DNA from: Pseudonocardiales bacterium
Lineage (GTDB): Bacteria > Actinomycetota > Actinomycetes > Mycobacteriales > Pseudonocardiaceae
Assembly: GCA_023252195.1 (NCBI GenBank)
Contig: JAHEXI010000028.1
Coordinates: forward strand, 1-44,224
Direction of reading: 5' to 3'
DNA: 44,224 bases
Position numbers and translations under genes: made by a program. The notes under the pieces were generated by a model that was not told where the DNA came from, did not search any database, and was given only the letters and a program-made list of their open reading frames with translations. How positions within the stretch are numbered: position 1 is the stretch's first letter; the number at the start of each line of letters is the position of its first letter. Below are positions 9,471 through 17,441 of the stretch, one piece after another.

Positions 9471-9528
9471 GTTCTGGATGCAGACCGCGGTGAATTCGGG
9501 GTCGATAACAGCGGTCTGCATCCAGAAC
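9471..9528. repeat. 58-nt hairpin element A, downstream of idi
   Basis: Perfect 18-bp arms, GTTCTGGATGCAGACCGC at 9471-9488 and its complement at 9511-9528, with a 22-nt loop. The element lies between the convergent idi and MFS genes. A related element of exactly the same length occurs at 41883-41940 in front of dxs, with compensatory changes in the stem. A second, smaller inverted repeat (GCGTCACGGC at 9562-9571 and its complement at 9596-9605) follows. Either could end transcription without a T tract. Confidence 0.8.
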
Positions 9529-9613
9529 CCGAAAAAAGGTCCGAGCCAGGCGCCGTCCCACGCGTCACGGCCGTATCTACCTACGTCACGAACATGCCGT
9601 GACGCCGCCTTCT

Positions 9614-10891
9614 TCACTCCGCTGAGCCCGCTGAATGCGTGGGAGTCGGGGAGTGGTCGATGAGGGCGTGCAGGGGGGCAGCGATGATATATGCGGCGGC
9701 GGCTAGCAAGAGCAGGGCGGGGGCGTGGCCGTTGGGGGGGACCAGGGTCGCCGCGAGGGCGACCGCGAGGACGTAGCCGACGTTGAAGACGGTGTCGTAG
9801 AGCGCGAAAACCCGGCCGCGCACATCGTCCGCGATGTCGGCCTGCACCGTGGCGTCCAGGCTCAACTTCACCACCTGGCCGGCCGTGGACAGCGCGAATG
9901 CGGCCGCCAGCATCGTCGACATGAACATCGGCAGGCCGAGCGTGATGATCACCATTCCGGCGACCAGCAGGGCACCGCGGACCGTCCGTCGCCGACCGAA
10001 GCGCGCCACCAGTAGCGGGCTGAGCACCGCCGCGAGCAGTAATCCTGCGGCACCGGCGGCGAGCAGTTCGCAGACTCCGGTCAGCCCGGACCGGAACAGT
10101 CCATGCGAGGTGAAGGAGTTGCGGTAGAGCAGCAGCGCCACCAGGGTCGCGATCCCGAACGAGAGCCGGTGCGCCACGAGCGCGACCAGGCCGGCGGCCA
10201 CGCTGGGTACTCGAGCCGCTGCCGCCAGGCCGTCGCGCAGCCCGTTGGCCACCGCGCGGGTCGCCTCTGCGGGCTCGTCGACGGAATCCGGGCCCAACTG
10301 ACGGCGATGAAAGCCGGTTGCGAGCACCGCGGCGACCAGCGAGCCCGCAATGGCGACCGCCGTCACCCATGCTGACCCGGTGTTGCCCGACCCGATCAGG
10401 CCGCGCAGTCCGATCGCGCATACCCCGCCGAGGACGGTGAACGCCGAGCCGACGGTGGCGGCTAGCGCGTTGGCCTCAACGAGGTGCCGCGGCGCGACCA
10501 CGTGCGGCAATCCGGCGGACAGGCCAGCCAGCACGAACCGGCTCAATCCGGTGACCAGCAGTGCCCCCAGATACAGCGGCACGCCCGCCACCCCGAACCC
10601 CACCGCCAGCGCCACCAGCACGATCGGGAGGCCACGCAGCAGATTCGCCACGATCAGGATCCGGCGGCGGTCCCAGCGGTCCAGCAGTGCCCCGGCGAAC
10701 GGCCCCACGAGGGAGTACGGCAGCAGCAAGACAGCGAGCCCGGCCGCGACCGCCATCGGGTTGGCTTGGCGTTCCGGGTTGAACAGCACGGCGCCGCCCA
10801 GTCCCGCCTGGAACACCCCATCGCCCCACTGCGCGGCGAAGCGGGAGGCCAGCAACCGGGCGAACCCGCGGGTGCCCAGCAGTCGCCGCAT
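9614..10891 (-). CDS. MFS transporter
   Basis: A major facilitator superfamily protein of about 425 residues with the usual pattern of twelve hydrophobic segments. The loop LLDRWDRRRILIVANLLRG after the second segment is the conserved MFS motif A region, and a related one (SPLLVARFGRRRTVRGALLV) sits in the second half. The start region RRLLGTRGFARLLASRFAAQWGDGVFQAGL resembles actinobacterial drug-efflux-type members. ATG 10891 fits the family best; ATG 10948 is also possible. The substrate is unknown. The last codons carry a word of about 24 bases (9616-9639) that recurs at 30106-30129 inside the glycosyltransferase-acyltransferase gene. The gene is divergent from the YqgE gene. Confidence 0.85.
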   Translation of the reverse strand: MRRLLGTRGFARLLASRFAAQWGDGVFQAGLGGAVLFNPERQANPMAVAAGLAVLLLPYSLVGPFAGALLDRWDRRRILIVANLLRGLPIVLVALAVGFGVAGVPLYLGALLVTGLSRFVLAGLSAGLPHVVAPRHLVEANALAATVGSAFTVLGGVCAIGLRGLIGSGNTGSAWVTAVAIAGSLVAAVLATGFHRRQLGPDSVDEPAEATRAVANGLRDGLAAAARVPSVAAGLVALVAHRLSFGIATLVALLLYRNSFTSHGLFRSGLTGVCELLAAGAAGLLLAAVLSPLLVARFGRRRTVRGALLVAGMVIITLGLPMFMSTMLAAAFALSTAGQVVKLSLDATVQADIADDVRGRVFALYDTVFNVGYVLAVALAATLVPPNGHAPALLLLAAAAYIIAAPLHALIDHSPTPTHSAGSAE

Positions 10892-10970
10892 CCCGAGCCG
10901 GTCAGCCACACTGGAGCAGACCATGGTCTGCGACGACGTCACGACCATGCAGGCTAGCGGTGTCGGGTGC

Positions 10971-10991
10971 CTTGTGGTGACTTTGTGGTGT
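10971..10991. promoter_or_regulatory. Near-direct 11-bp repeats upstream of yqgE
   Basis: TTGTGGTG occurs at 10972-10979 and again at 10983-10990, one helical turn apart, in the short divergent gap between the MFS and YqgE genes. It could be an operator or part of a promoter; nothing else supports a role. Confidence 0.25.
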
Positions 10992-11589
10992 GCGCAACGA
11001 TAGTGAGATTAAGGACGTGGGCGCGGTGAACTCCCTGGAACGGGGATCGGCGCTGGTTGCCGCCCCGGGACTGCAAGATCCCAACTTTCGCCGCACCGTC
11101 GTACTCATCATCGATCACACAGCGTCGGGCACGCTCGGCGTCGTGCTCAACCGGCCCAGCGAGGTACCGGTGCGCGACGTGCTGCCGTTGTGGGGTCCGC
11201 ACGCCACGCTGCCGCGGGCGCTCTACGTCGGCGGCCCGGTGCAACGACGCGCTGCGCTGTGTGTGGCCGCGCTGCCCGCCGGCGTGGACGCCGAGCGCAC
11301 CGAGGGAATGATCAAAGTCCGCGGATCGCTGGCCCTGATCGACCTGGAGGCGGATCCGGAACTGATGGCGCCGCAACTTCGGGGGCTGCGGGTATTCGCC
11401 GGGTACGCGGGTTGGGGTGAAGGTCAACTAGCCGGTGAGATCAGCCGCGGGGACTGGGTGGTCGTGCCAGCGTTGGCCGATGATGTGCTGGCGCCGCTCA
11501 ATACCGACCTGTGGAGTCGGATATTGCGCCGCCAGGGTATGCCGCTAGCCCTGCTGGCCACCTATCCCTCCGACCCAACCCAGAACTGA
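10990..11589 (+). CDS. YqgE/AlgH family protein (DUF179)
   Basis: A 199-residue member of the YqgE/AlgH family, a widely conserved family without a settled biochemical role. Recognisable parts are the opening GSALVAAPGLQDPNFRRTVVLIIDH, the GTLGVVLNRPS motif, and the late motif RVFAGYAGWGEGQLAGEI. Three GTG codons could start it (10990, 11017, 11026). GTG 10990 gives an N-terminal tail not needed for the fold, so the shorter forms are plausible. The gene stands alone between a divergent MFS gene and two strong hairpins directly after its stop. Nothing in the neighbourhood defines its task. Length is normal for the family. Confidence 0.88.
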   Translation: MRNDSEIKDVGAVNSLERGSALVAAPGLQDPNFRRTVVLIIDHTASGTLGVVLNRPSEVPVRDVLPLWGPHATLPRALYVGGPVQRRAALCVAALPAGVDAERTEGMIKVRGSLALIDLEADPELMAPQLRGLRVFAGYAGWGEGQLAGEISRGDWVVVPALADDVLAPLNTDLWSRILRRQGMPLALLATYPSDPTQN

Positions 11590-11924
11590 GCCCCACCCGG
11601 GTTGTGCCGCAATCGCCATTCGGAGCCGAATGGCGATTTTCGGCGTCGTAGAGCCGCCATTCGGCTCCGAATGGCGGATTTGGGCCTACTTCGACGTCGA
11701 GTTGATCGGCAGCGTTGAGCAGGCCATCCGGCGGCAGGCTCCGGTCGCGATCACACAGGCACTACCAGATCATCGACCGTTTACCGCTCTTAACGGACCG
11801 TTGAGCGATGGTTACCGGCGGGCCTCCGCCAGTCGGAGCTTGATCTGTGCAGTGATGTCGAGGCACTCATACACCCACCCATGGCCCCCAGACTCCGGGC
11901 TGGGCAACATCCGAGGGGTACTCA
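11590..11924. other. Intergenic stretch yqgE to NlpC/P60: hairpins, no gene
   Basis: After the two hairpins at 11611-11677 no supported gene is present. A further hairpin lies at 11785-11807 (CGCTC-TT-AACGG against CCGTTGAGCG, a stem with a two-base bulge). The long leader before the NlpC/P60 gene prompted a search for a c-di-AMP (ydaO) riboswitch, as found before some actinobacterial cell-wall hydrolases. The conserved ydaO core could not be recognised. Confidence 0.4.
11611..11677. terminator. Paired hairpins after yqgE
   Basis: Two strong hairpins in a row share the core GCCATTCGG. The first has 13-bp arms (AATCGCCATTCGG at 11611-11623, complement at 11626-11638) and is followed by TT. 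The second has 11-bp arms (CCGCCATTCGG at 11654-11664, complement at 11667-11677). Each arm of one can also pair with the opposite arm of the other, allowing a larger cruciform. They probably terminate yqgE transcription. Confidence 0.7.
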
Positions 11925-12566
11925 GTGTCTCGTGGAAAGCACGCCAAGTCTCGTGGTAAGCACGCCAAACCGACCTCGCATCACCACTTACCCACTGCGC
12001 TGGCGGCGGTGACCCTGGCTGCCGGCGGTGTCCTCGCCTTCGCCGGCAGCGCGGCCGCTGCACCGCTGCCCGGCCGCAGCACCGCGGCGCGCCCCGCCGG
12101 CCAGGCCGACGTCGTTGCGCTGCGGGCGTTGGACGCGGCATTGTCGCAGCGCGGTACCCGCTACCGCAGCGGCGGCAGCGGGCCGGGCGGGTTCGACTGC
12201 TCCGGGCTGGTGCAGTGGTCCTACCGCCAGGCCGGGCTCTACCTGCCCCGCACCGCCGCCGCGCAGTCGCGGGTCGGTACCCGGGTGAGCCTGTCGCAGA
12301 TCCGGCCCGGGGACCTGATCTTCTACTCCTACGGTGGTGGTGTCGGACACGTCGCGATGGCCGCCGGGGATGGCATGCTCATCGAGTCGTCACAGTCCGG
12401 CCACCCAGTGGCCAAGCGCCGGATCTACACCAGAGGACTGGCCGTGATCCGACGCGTCGCCGAGCCACCGCCCACGGGGACAGCACCAGCGCCAGAGCCA
12501 CCCGCTGTGCGCAACGGTGGGGCCGGTACTCCCTGGCGCTCCGGCGCAGCACCGCGAGTCTGGTGA
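11925..12566 (+). CDS. Secreted NlpC/P60 (C40) peptidoglycan hydrolase
   Basis: A 213-residue exported cysteine peptidase that should cut peptide stems of peptidoglycan. After a basic N-terminus comes a signal peptide (TALAAVTLAAGGVLAFAGSAAAA). The NlpC/P60 domain spans about residues 65-165, with catalytic C92 in FDCSGLVQW, H142 in GGGVGHVAMA and a third polar residue probably H160. The C-terminus is a proline-rich tail. The start is GTG 11925. Codons 2-15 are a near-exact tandem duplication (SRGKHAK twice; DNA 11928-11948 and 11949-11969, two mismatches), which lengthens the positive n-region of the signal peptide. It stands alone behind an unusually long, structured leader. Confidence 0.9.
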   Translation: MSRGKHAKSRGKHAKPTSHHHLPTALAAVTLAAGGVLAFAGSAAAAPLPGRSTAARPAGQADVVALRALDAALSQRGTRYRSGGSGPGGFDCSGLVQWSYRQAGLYLPRTAAAQSRVGTRVSLSQIRPGDLIFYSYGGGVGHVAMAAGDGMLIESSQSGHPVAKRRIYTRGLAVIRRVAEPPPTGTAPAPEPPAVRNGGAGTPWRSGAAPRVW

Positions 12567-12661
12567 GGGCGTCGAGGAACTCTCCTGCCAGCTAGATGAT
12601 CTCTGCTGGGGCACACTGGGGTCGCGGGACGTCGCCAACCACTACGAGAGGTTGACCAGCG

Positions 12662-13189
12662 ATGACATGGAGACGCGCACGTCGGGCGCAGTATCACCCC
12701 CCTGACGTGCACCCAATCGGTCCGGGTCAGGAGTCGGTATGGGATTATCCGCGTCCGCCACGACCCGAACGGGTGTGTCGCCGCGCTCGGATCGTGCACG
12801 GTGGGACCCTCGTGCTCGACACCGACGATGTGGTCCGCGTACTCGAAACCTCGCACCCGCCGACCTACTACCTGCGGCGCTCGGAGTTCCGAGTGCCGCT
12901 GCTTCCCGCGCCGCGGCTGACGATGTGCGAGTGGAAGGGCGAGGCCTACTACGTCGATCTGGAGGTGCCCGGCGTTGCGCCGCTGCGCGAGGTCGGCTGG
13001 TGGTACCCGCAGCCCGATCTGCGCTACCCGCAACTCACCGATCGGGTCGCCGTCTACGCCGGCCGGTTCGACGAAGTGACGCTGGACGGAGAACCGGTGA
13101 CGCCGCAGCCGGGCGAGTTCTACGGCGGCTGGATCACTTCGGACGTCGTCGGCCCGTTCAAAGGTGGCCCCGGGAGCTCGGGCTGGTAG
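12662..13189 (+). CDS. DUF427 domain protein
   Basis: A 175-residue soluble protein with the DUF427 fold. The diagnostic segments are RIVHGGTLVLDTDDVVRVLETSHPPTYYLRR, the LTMCEWKGEAYYVDL strand that follows, and the Y/W-rich end (GWWYPQPD, ITSDVVGPFKG). The family is common in actinobacteria and fungi and lacks an established reaction. ATG 12662 follows a GAGAGG motif at good distance. Its 3' end overlaps, on the opposite strand, the end of a broken sortase gene by 32 bases. This suggests that a deletion joined the two regions and removed the sortase catalytic part. Expression seems independent of the neighbours. Confidence 0.85.
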   Translation: MTWRRARRAQYHPPDVHPIGPGQESVWDYPRPPRPERVCRRARIVHGGTLVLDTDDVVRVLETSHPPTYYLRRSEFRVPLLPAPRLTMCEWKGEAYYVDLEVPGVAPLREVGWWYPQPDLRYPQLTDRVAVYAGRFDEVTLDGEPVTPQPGEFYGGWITSDVVGPFKGGPGSSGW

Positions 13190-13532
13190 TGCGGTCAGGA
13201 CGGTCCGGCCGGACCAATCTCGCCCGGAGTGGGTGAGTAGCGGTACGGGAGGACACCTTGATCGCCGGGATGTGGATAGAGGTAGGTGTTGATGCCGGCA
13301 ACACGGGGGTTCTCAGTGGAGCGGCCCGCAGTGACGGGGCGGTTGGCTGTGCACTCTGCGGGTCGGCCGCCGCCAACGACGGTTGCGGTGCAACCTCCTG
13401 ATGCTCCAGCGCGTAGCCGACCATCGAGGCTCCCCCGAGCCCCAGCACAACCGCGAAGGTTGCCGCGACCAGCCGCCGGCGCCGTTGGCTGGTACTACCC
13501 GTCGTCACCCCCTGGTCGTTGGATGGTCGCAC
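13158..13532 (-). pseudogene. Truncated class F sortase remnant
   Basis: The frame encodes a basic start (TSQRRRRLVAATF), one membrane helix (ATFAVVLGLGGASMVGYAL), a proline/alanine/serine-rich linker, and then PTSIHIPAIKVSS. This matches the opening beta strand of class F sortases (typically xIRIPAIGVxAPV). After that the homology stops. The frame runs through unrelated arginine-rich codons and ends inside the convergent DUF427 gene, so the catalytic His, Cys and Arg are missing. Class F sortases usually sit directly after a secreted substrate gene, as here. GTG 13532 behind GGGAG is the likely old start. Calling it a sortase rests on the architecture and one short motif, so it remains an inference. 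Confidence 0.5.
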
Positions 13533-13635
13533 CGCGGCGTTCTCCCATCGAGGGGGTTCCTCTAGCGCAGGGGATGGTCCTGGGTCGCGACCCGGATTCG
13601 ACGCCGCAGCCCAGGACCGGTGGTGGGACCGGTGT

Positions 13636-14454
13636 TTACCTCGTCGAACTCGAAGACGTCTCTCGCCGACGGACGGCGTAGGCAGCGGCTCCCGCGGCAA
13701 CCAGCAACGCAGCCGCGCCGGCGCCAAGCAGCCCACTGTGTTCGACGCCGGAGGTGCCTCCGTCGCCTGCGGCCACGCCACCGGAGGGCGCCTGCGCCTG
13801 TCCGGGAAGCGCTACAACGATCGTGGCGATACCAACCGTCGTTCCGCCCTTAAGGGCGTCGGTGCCGAACGCCTTGTTGAGCGCGGCTGCCGCACCGTCG
13901 GGCAGTTTGACCGTCGTACCCTGGAGCGTGGCCGTATTGGCCTGGGCGTTGGTGGTGATCGGCTGCAGAGTTGATCCGTCGAGATCGAACAACGTGGTGC
14001 TGTCGGCAATGACGTTGCCGTTAGCCAGCACCTTGCCGGTCAGCGTCGCCGGGTTGCCAGGATCGATGACGAAGTTCTCCAGCGTCACCACGGTATTGCC
14101 CTTGGTCAGCTTCAGCCCGCTGCCCTCGTGTATCAGGATGCCCTGCACGTAGGGGTTGACCTCGCCCGGCTTGTAGACCGTGATGTGGCCACCGGCGATC
14201 GGGAACGTGGCGACGCCTTTGTTCACCGTGGCCTTGCCCCACGGGGATGGCGCCACGTTGAGGGACTGCAGCGCCGAGACAAACCCGGAATCCAGGGCTA
14301 CCGATGTGGAGACGCCCGTCACGTTGGGAATCGAGGCCACCGGCGTAGGCGCTTGCGGATCAGCTATTGCGACGCCGCTACTCAAGAAAACCATCCCGAC
14401 CGCAACCACCCCGTGGCCAAGAGTCGGCCAAGAGTCCCGAAGGTCGTCGTGCAA
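13636..14454 (-). CDS. Secreted surface protein with C-terminal anchor, start uncertain
   Basis: The product has a hydrophobic export segment (GVVAVGMVFLSSGVAIA), a beta-rich body of about 190 residues (GGHITVYKPGEVNPYVQGIL, FVIDPGNPATLTGKVL), a glycine/serine linker, a membrane helix (LLGAGAAALLVAAGAAAYAV) and an RRRE tail. This resembles a cell-wall sorting signal, but no LPxTG-type motif is seen. The domain was not recognised. The start is odd. The only in-frame codon at the far end is TTG 14454, without a basic n-region, and it overlaps a TAGAAT hexamer that could be a -10 box. An ATG at 14464 with GAGGAG at ideal distance begins MGRIARR in another frame. An 11-bp tandem duplication lies between. 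The gene may be frameshifted. Confidence 0.6.
   Translation of the reverse strand: MHDDLRDSWPTLGHGVVAVGMVFLSSGVAIADPQAPTPVASIPNVTGVSTSVALDSGFVSALQSLNVAPSPWGKATVNKGVATFPIAGGHITVYKPGEVNPYVQGILIHEGSGLKLTKGNTVVTLENFVIDPGNPATLTGKVLANGNVIADSTTLFDLDGSTLQPITTNAQANTATLQGTTVKLPDGAAAALNKAFGTDALKGGTTVGIATIVVALPGQAQAPSGGVAAGDGGTSGVEHSGLLGAGAAALLVAAGAAAYAVRRRETSSSSTR
14415..14436. repeat. Exact 11-bp tandem duplication in a signal-peptide region
   Basis: GGCCAAGAGTC occurs at 14415-14425 and again at 14426-14436, within the first codons of the secreted protein. Eleven is not a multiple of three, so copy number changes the reading frame. With three copies the well-placed ATG at 14464 would be in frame with the protein. 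Confidence 0.85.
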
Positions 14455-14693
14455 TTCTACCCATTCGAAAGCTCCTCGACGACCTGGCCGGCTGCTTTGC
14501 CAGCGCTGTACTCAGACCCATATCCGGCGGCTGGCCGTGGAAAACCCGCTCGTCATGGACTGGCGGCCGTCTGTGACTCAGACCACACCCAATCGTCACA
14601 GAAGAGATAAGCCAGGAAAAACCGGACAAACCAGGCCGAGCAGTGAATCCGGGATAGCAAACTCGGTGTCGGTGATCGCTGTGCGACCCCGCC
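14455..14693. other. Intergenic region upstream of the secreted protein
   Basis: No gene is supported. It holds a perfect 7-bp inverted repeat, CTGTGAC at 14571-14577 and GTCACAG at 14595-14601, 17 bases apart, which might be an operator, and a TAGAAT hexamer (minus strand, 14459-14454) at its edge. Confidence 0.3.
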
Positions 14694-15092
14694 TCACGCG
14701 GCGGTGCAGCCGCCACCACTACAGGCACAGCCGGTGCAGCCACCTGTCGGTGGTGGGACAGCGCTGGCCACCCGGTGGCCCAGCAACCCACCGGCGAGCA
14801 GGAGCCCGACTGCGCCGCTGCCGGCCACCGCCACGATCACTGCCAGCGCCGCACCGCCCGTGCCGAGGGCCAGGGCGCCACCAGCGGCACAGATCGCGCT
14901 TGCCGCGAAAACGGTCGGGGCGGCCACCCGATTGGCCGCACTGAACGCGGCATCTGAACGCAGCGTTGCGGCGGTGCGAATGCCGGCGAACCGGTTGCGT
15001 GGCAACCGCCGCTGCCAACCGAGTAGCCCGACGGTGAGCAGTGCCGCGGCGGCAAGGAGCAGCACCACCGCGAGCAGTCTGGACGCAGACAC
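14694..15092 (-). CDS. SdpI-like membrane protein with cysteine-rich tail
   Basis: A 132-residue integral membrane protein. The loop RRLPRNRFAGIRTAATLRSDAAFSAANRV between the first and second helices is the hallmark of the SdpI/YhfL family, best known for immunity to the SdpC toxin in Bacillus. Most actinobacterial members have no known toxin partner. Three hydrophobic helices are visible. The C-terminus ends in GGCTGCACSGGGC, giving four cysteines spaced C-x2-C-x-C-x4-C. This is unusual for the family and looks like a metal or thiol-reactive site. The start is GTG 15092. No adjacent toxin gene is apparent. Confidence 0.75.
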   Translation of the reverse strand: MSASRLLAVVLLLAAAALLTVGLLGWQRRLPRNRFAGIRTAATLRSDAAFSAANRVAAPTVFAASAICAAGGALALGTGGAALAVIVAVAGSGAVGLLLAGGLLGHRVASAVPPPTGGCTGCACSGGGCTAA

Positions 15093-15125
15093 GCTGGCCA
15101 GGATACCGGCGGTGCAAGCTCGGGG

Positions 15126-16226
15126 TTATCGGTCCACGTCGCCGCGGATGAATGCCTCGACGGCGGCGTAGGCGTCGGAGTCGGAGTACTGCTCGGGGGG
15201 TGACTTCATGAAATACGCTGACGCCGAGGTGATCGGGCCGCCGATACCCCGGTCCAGCGCGATTTTCGCCGCGCGGATCGCGTCGATGATCACGCCGGCG
15301 GAGTTGGGTGAGTCCCAGACTTCGAGCTTGTATTCCATGCTCAACGGCACATCGCCGAAGGCCCGGCCTTCCAGCCGCACGTAGGCCCACTTGCGGTCGT
15401 CAAGCCACGGCACGTGATCCGACGGTCCGATGTGCACCGCCGCCTTCTCCATCTCGTGCGGCACCTGGGAGGTCACCGACTGCGTCTTGGAGATTTTTTT
15501 CGACATCAGCCGTTTACGTTCCAGCATGTTCATGAAGTCCATGTTGCCGCCGAAATTGAGCTGATAGGTGCGCACCAGCTCCACTCCACGGTCTTCGAAC
15601 AGCTTGGCCAGGACCCGGTGCGTGATCGTCGCGCCGACCTGCGACTTGATGTCGTCTCCGATGATCGGCAACCCGGCGCGGGTGAATTTGGCGGCCCACT
15701 CCGGATCGGAGGCGATGAACACCGGAAGGGCATTGACGAAGGCGATGCCGGCATCCAGCGCGCACTGGGCATAGAACCGGTCCGCGTCCTCGGACCCCAC
15801 CGGCAGGTACGACACCAGCACGTCGGCGCCGGACGCGCGCAGCGCGGCAACCACGTCCACCGGTTCCTCGTCGGACTCGGTGATGATGTCCCGGTAGTAC
15901 TCGCCCAGACCATCCATCGTGTGGCCGCGCGCCACGGTGACGCCCAGCGGTGGCACGTCGCAGATCGAGATGGTGTTGTTCTCGCTCGCCACGATGGCCT
16001 CGGACAAGTCGCGCCCGACTTTTTTGGCGTCGACGTCGAATGCGGCGACGAACTCCAGGTCACCGACGTGGTAATCGCCGAACCGCACATGCATCAGCCC
16101 GGGCACTCGGGTTGTGGAATCGGCGTCGCGGTAGTAGTGCACGCCCTGTAGCAGGGAGGCAGCGCAGTTGCCGACGCCCACAATGGCGACCCGGATGCCG
16201 GGACCGGCGTCGCGGCCTTCAGTCAT
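15126..16226 (-). CDS. ino1: Inositol-3-phosphate synthase
   Basis: This converts glucose-6-phosphate to 1L-myo-inositol-3-phosphate with NAD, feeding phosphatidylinositol and mycothiol synthesis. The Rossmann motif [16 protein letters not shown] lies near the N-terminus, and the conserved segments [36 protein letters not shown] and [17 protein letters not shown] follow. The length of 366 residues fits the short actinobacterial form. ATG 16226 has AAGGGCGG upstream; ATG 16247 overlaps the PadR stop in ATGA and would add seven residues. The gene is therefore co-transcribed and probably coupled with the PadR-type regulator, an arrangement shared with Mycobacterium (Rv0046c-Rv0047c). Confidence 0.95.
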   Translation of the reverse strand: MTEGRDAGPGIRVAIVGVGNCAASLLQGVHYYRDADSTTRVPGLMHVRFGDYHVGDLEFVAAFDVDAKKVGRDLSEAIVASENNTISICDVPPLGVTVARGHTMDGLGEYYRDIITESDEEPVDVVAALRASGADVLVSYLPVGSEDADRFYAQCALDAGIAFVNALPVFIASDPEWAAKFTRAGLPIIGDDIKSQVGATITHRVLAKLFEDRGVELVRTYQLNFGGNMDFMNMLERKRLMSKKISKTQSVTSQVPHEMEKAAVHIGPSDHVPWLDDRKWAYVRLEGRAFGDVPLSMEYKLEVWDSPNSAGVIIDAIRAAKIALDRGIGGPITSASAYFMKSPPEQYSDSDAYAAVEAFIRGDVDR

Positions 16227-16243
16227 GGTCCGCCCTTTCGGTG

Positions 16244-16822
16244 TCATAGGTGTGATGGGTCGCTGCGTGATGCGGCGGTGTCGGCCTTTTCATGGGCGAT
16301 CAGCTCATTGAGCCAGCGCACCTCGCGCTCACTGGTCTCCAGGCCCATTCGGTGCAGTTCCACGGTGTAGCGGTCGATCTGGTCGCCGGTCCGGGCCAGC
16401 GCGGCGCGCAGTCCTTCGCGACGTTCCTCCACTCGGCGGCGCCGGCCCTCCAGGATGCGCATCCTGACTTCGGCGGGTGTCCGCGAGAAGAACGCCAGGT
16501 GCACGTCGAACCCGTTGTCCTCCCACGTCTGCGGGCCTGCGTCGGCGAGCAAGGTGGCGAAGCGCTCCTTGCCGTCGGCGGTGAGCCGGTACACCCGCCG
16601 CGCTCGGCTGGCCCAACCGGTTCCCCGGCTGGCCCGCAGGGCGTCGGCGGCCTCGTTGTCCTCGACGATGAAGCCGGAGCGCTGCAACCGGCGTAGCGTG
16701 GGATACAGCGACCCATACGAGCAGGCGCGGAAGGCCCCGAGTAAGCCGGTGAGGCGTTTGCGCAGCTCATAGCCGTGCATCGGAGCGTCGTGTAGGACCC
16801 CGAGCACCGCTAGCTCCAGCAT
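16244..16822 (-). CDS. PadR family transcriptional regulator
   Basis: A 192-residue PadR protein. The winged-helix domain ([23 protein letters not shown] through [16 protein letters not shown]) occupies about the first 80 residues. An alpha-helical dimerisation region typical of the longer PadR subgroup makes up the rest. ATG 16822 is set by a strong GGTAGGAGG site; codons further upstream would run through the promoter. It is the first gene of an operon with ino1 and diverges from the DUF5318 gene. The intergenic region carries the inverted repeat GATGTAT-N20-ATACATC, a pattern typical of PadR operators, so it probably represses its own transcript and with it ino1. The inducer is unknown. 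Confidence 0.92.
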   Translation of the reverse strand: MLELAVLGVLHDAPMHGYELRKRLTGLLGAFRACSYGSLYPTLRRLQRSGFIVEDNEAADALRASRGTGWASRARRVYRLTADGKERFATLLADAGPQTWEDNGFDVHLAFFSRTPAEVRMRILEGRRRRVEERREGLRAALARTGDQIDRYTVELHRMGLETSEREVRWLNELIAHEKADTAASRSDPSHL

Positions 16823-16845
16823 GCGGCACCTCCTACCAGATACCC

Positions 16846-16879
16846 GATGTATAGCTGCACTATATCGCGTCGATACATC
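16846..16879. promoter_or_regulatory. Probable PadR operator in divergent promoter region
   Basis: Perfect inverted repeat GATGTAT (16846-16852) and ATACATC (16873-16879), 20 bases apart, with a nested TATAG/CTATA pair (16850-16854, 16860-16864). ATGTAT/ATACAT half-sites are common in PadR operators. It sits 24 bases upstream of the PadR ATG. Confidence 0.6.
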
Positions 16880-16956
16880 ACCTGACATCTTGAGCGTCGC
16901 CTTACCGCCCGAACGCCCCAGCGATGATCACGCGACGGTTGCGTACGCTGTTGTGC

Positions 16957-17358
16957 GTGCGGACCCAACGGCAAGTGGTGGACTACGCCTTGCAGCGGCG
17001 TGCGCTGCTGGCGGAGGTCTACGCCGGCCGGGTCGGGCTTGCCGAGGTCTGCGACGCGACTCCGTACCTGCTGCGGGCGGCGAAATTCCATGGCGAGCCC
17101 AGCTCGGTCACCTGCCCGCTGTGCCGCAAGGAGTCTTTGACGCTGGTTTCGTGGGTGTACGGTGACGGCCTCAAGCAGGCCGCTGGATCGGCTAGGACCG
17201 CCGACGAGCTGAGCCGGATGGCGACGCTTCACGAGGAATTCAGTGTCTACGTCGTCGAGGTCTGCCGGACGTGCAGCTGGAACCACCTCGTGCAGTCATA
17301 CGTCCTGGGAACCAGCGGTGTGAGTAGGCGGTCCCGCCGGCGGACCGCAGCGGAGTAA
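16957..17358 (+). CDS. DUF5318 zinc-ribbon protein
   Basis: A 133-residue protein with two cysteine pairs, C53-P-L-C56 and C103-R-T-C106, which should hold a structural zinc. The N-terminal part (VVDYALQRRALLAEVYAGRV) is helical. The family lies next to ponA throughout actinobacteria (Rv0049 in M. tuberculosis) and has no known function. GTG 16957 is preferred over ATG 16924. A TACGCT hexamer at 16944-16949 is placed so that transcription would begin at or next to GTG 16957, making a leaderless message, and the conserved part begins there. It diverges from the PadR-ino1 operon. A small GGGG-TTAT-CCCC hairpin follows at 17371-17382. Confidence 0.88.
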   Translation: MRTQRQVVDYALQRRALLAEVYAGRVGLAEVCDATPYLLRAAKFHGEPSSVTCPLCRKESLTLVSWVYGDGLKQAAGSARTADELSRMATLHEEFSVYVVEVCRTCSWNHLVQSYVLGTSGVSRRSRRRTAAE

Positions 17359-17441
17359 GCCGTCTGGGCTGGGGTTATCCCCGCCAACGCGGTCCCGGCT
17401 CGAACCCTCGGGATCCTAGTACCGGTCTGGGAGGACAACGC

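Noticed and set aside
9411-10421. 336-codon minus-strand frame in another phase of the MFS gene
   Set aside because: It is an alternative phase of the MFS gene, rich in R/G/A and without hydrophobic segments.
11700-11924. c-di-AMP (ydaO) riboswitch before the NlpC/P60 gene
   Set aside because: The leader is long and such genes are known targets, but the conserved ydaO core segments could not be found.
14571-14601. CRP-type site TGTGA...TCACA
   Set aside because: The half-sites are 19 bases apart, far from the 6-base spacing of CRP/FNR sites.
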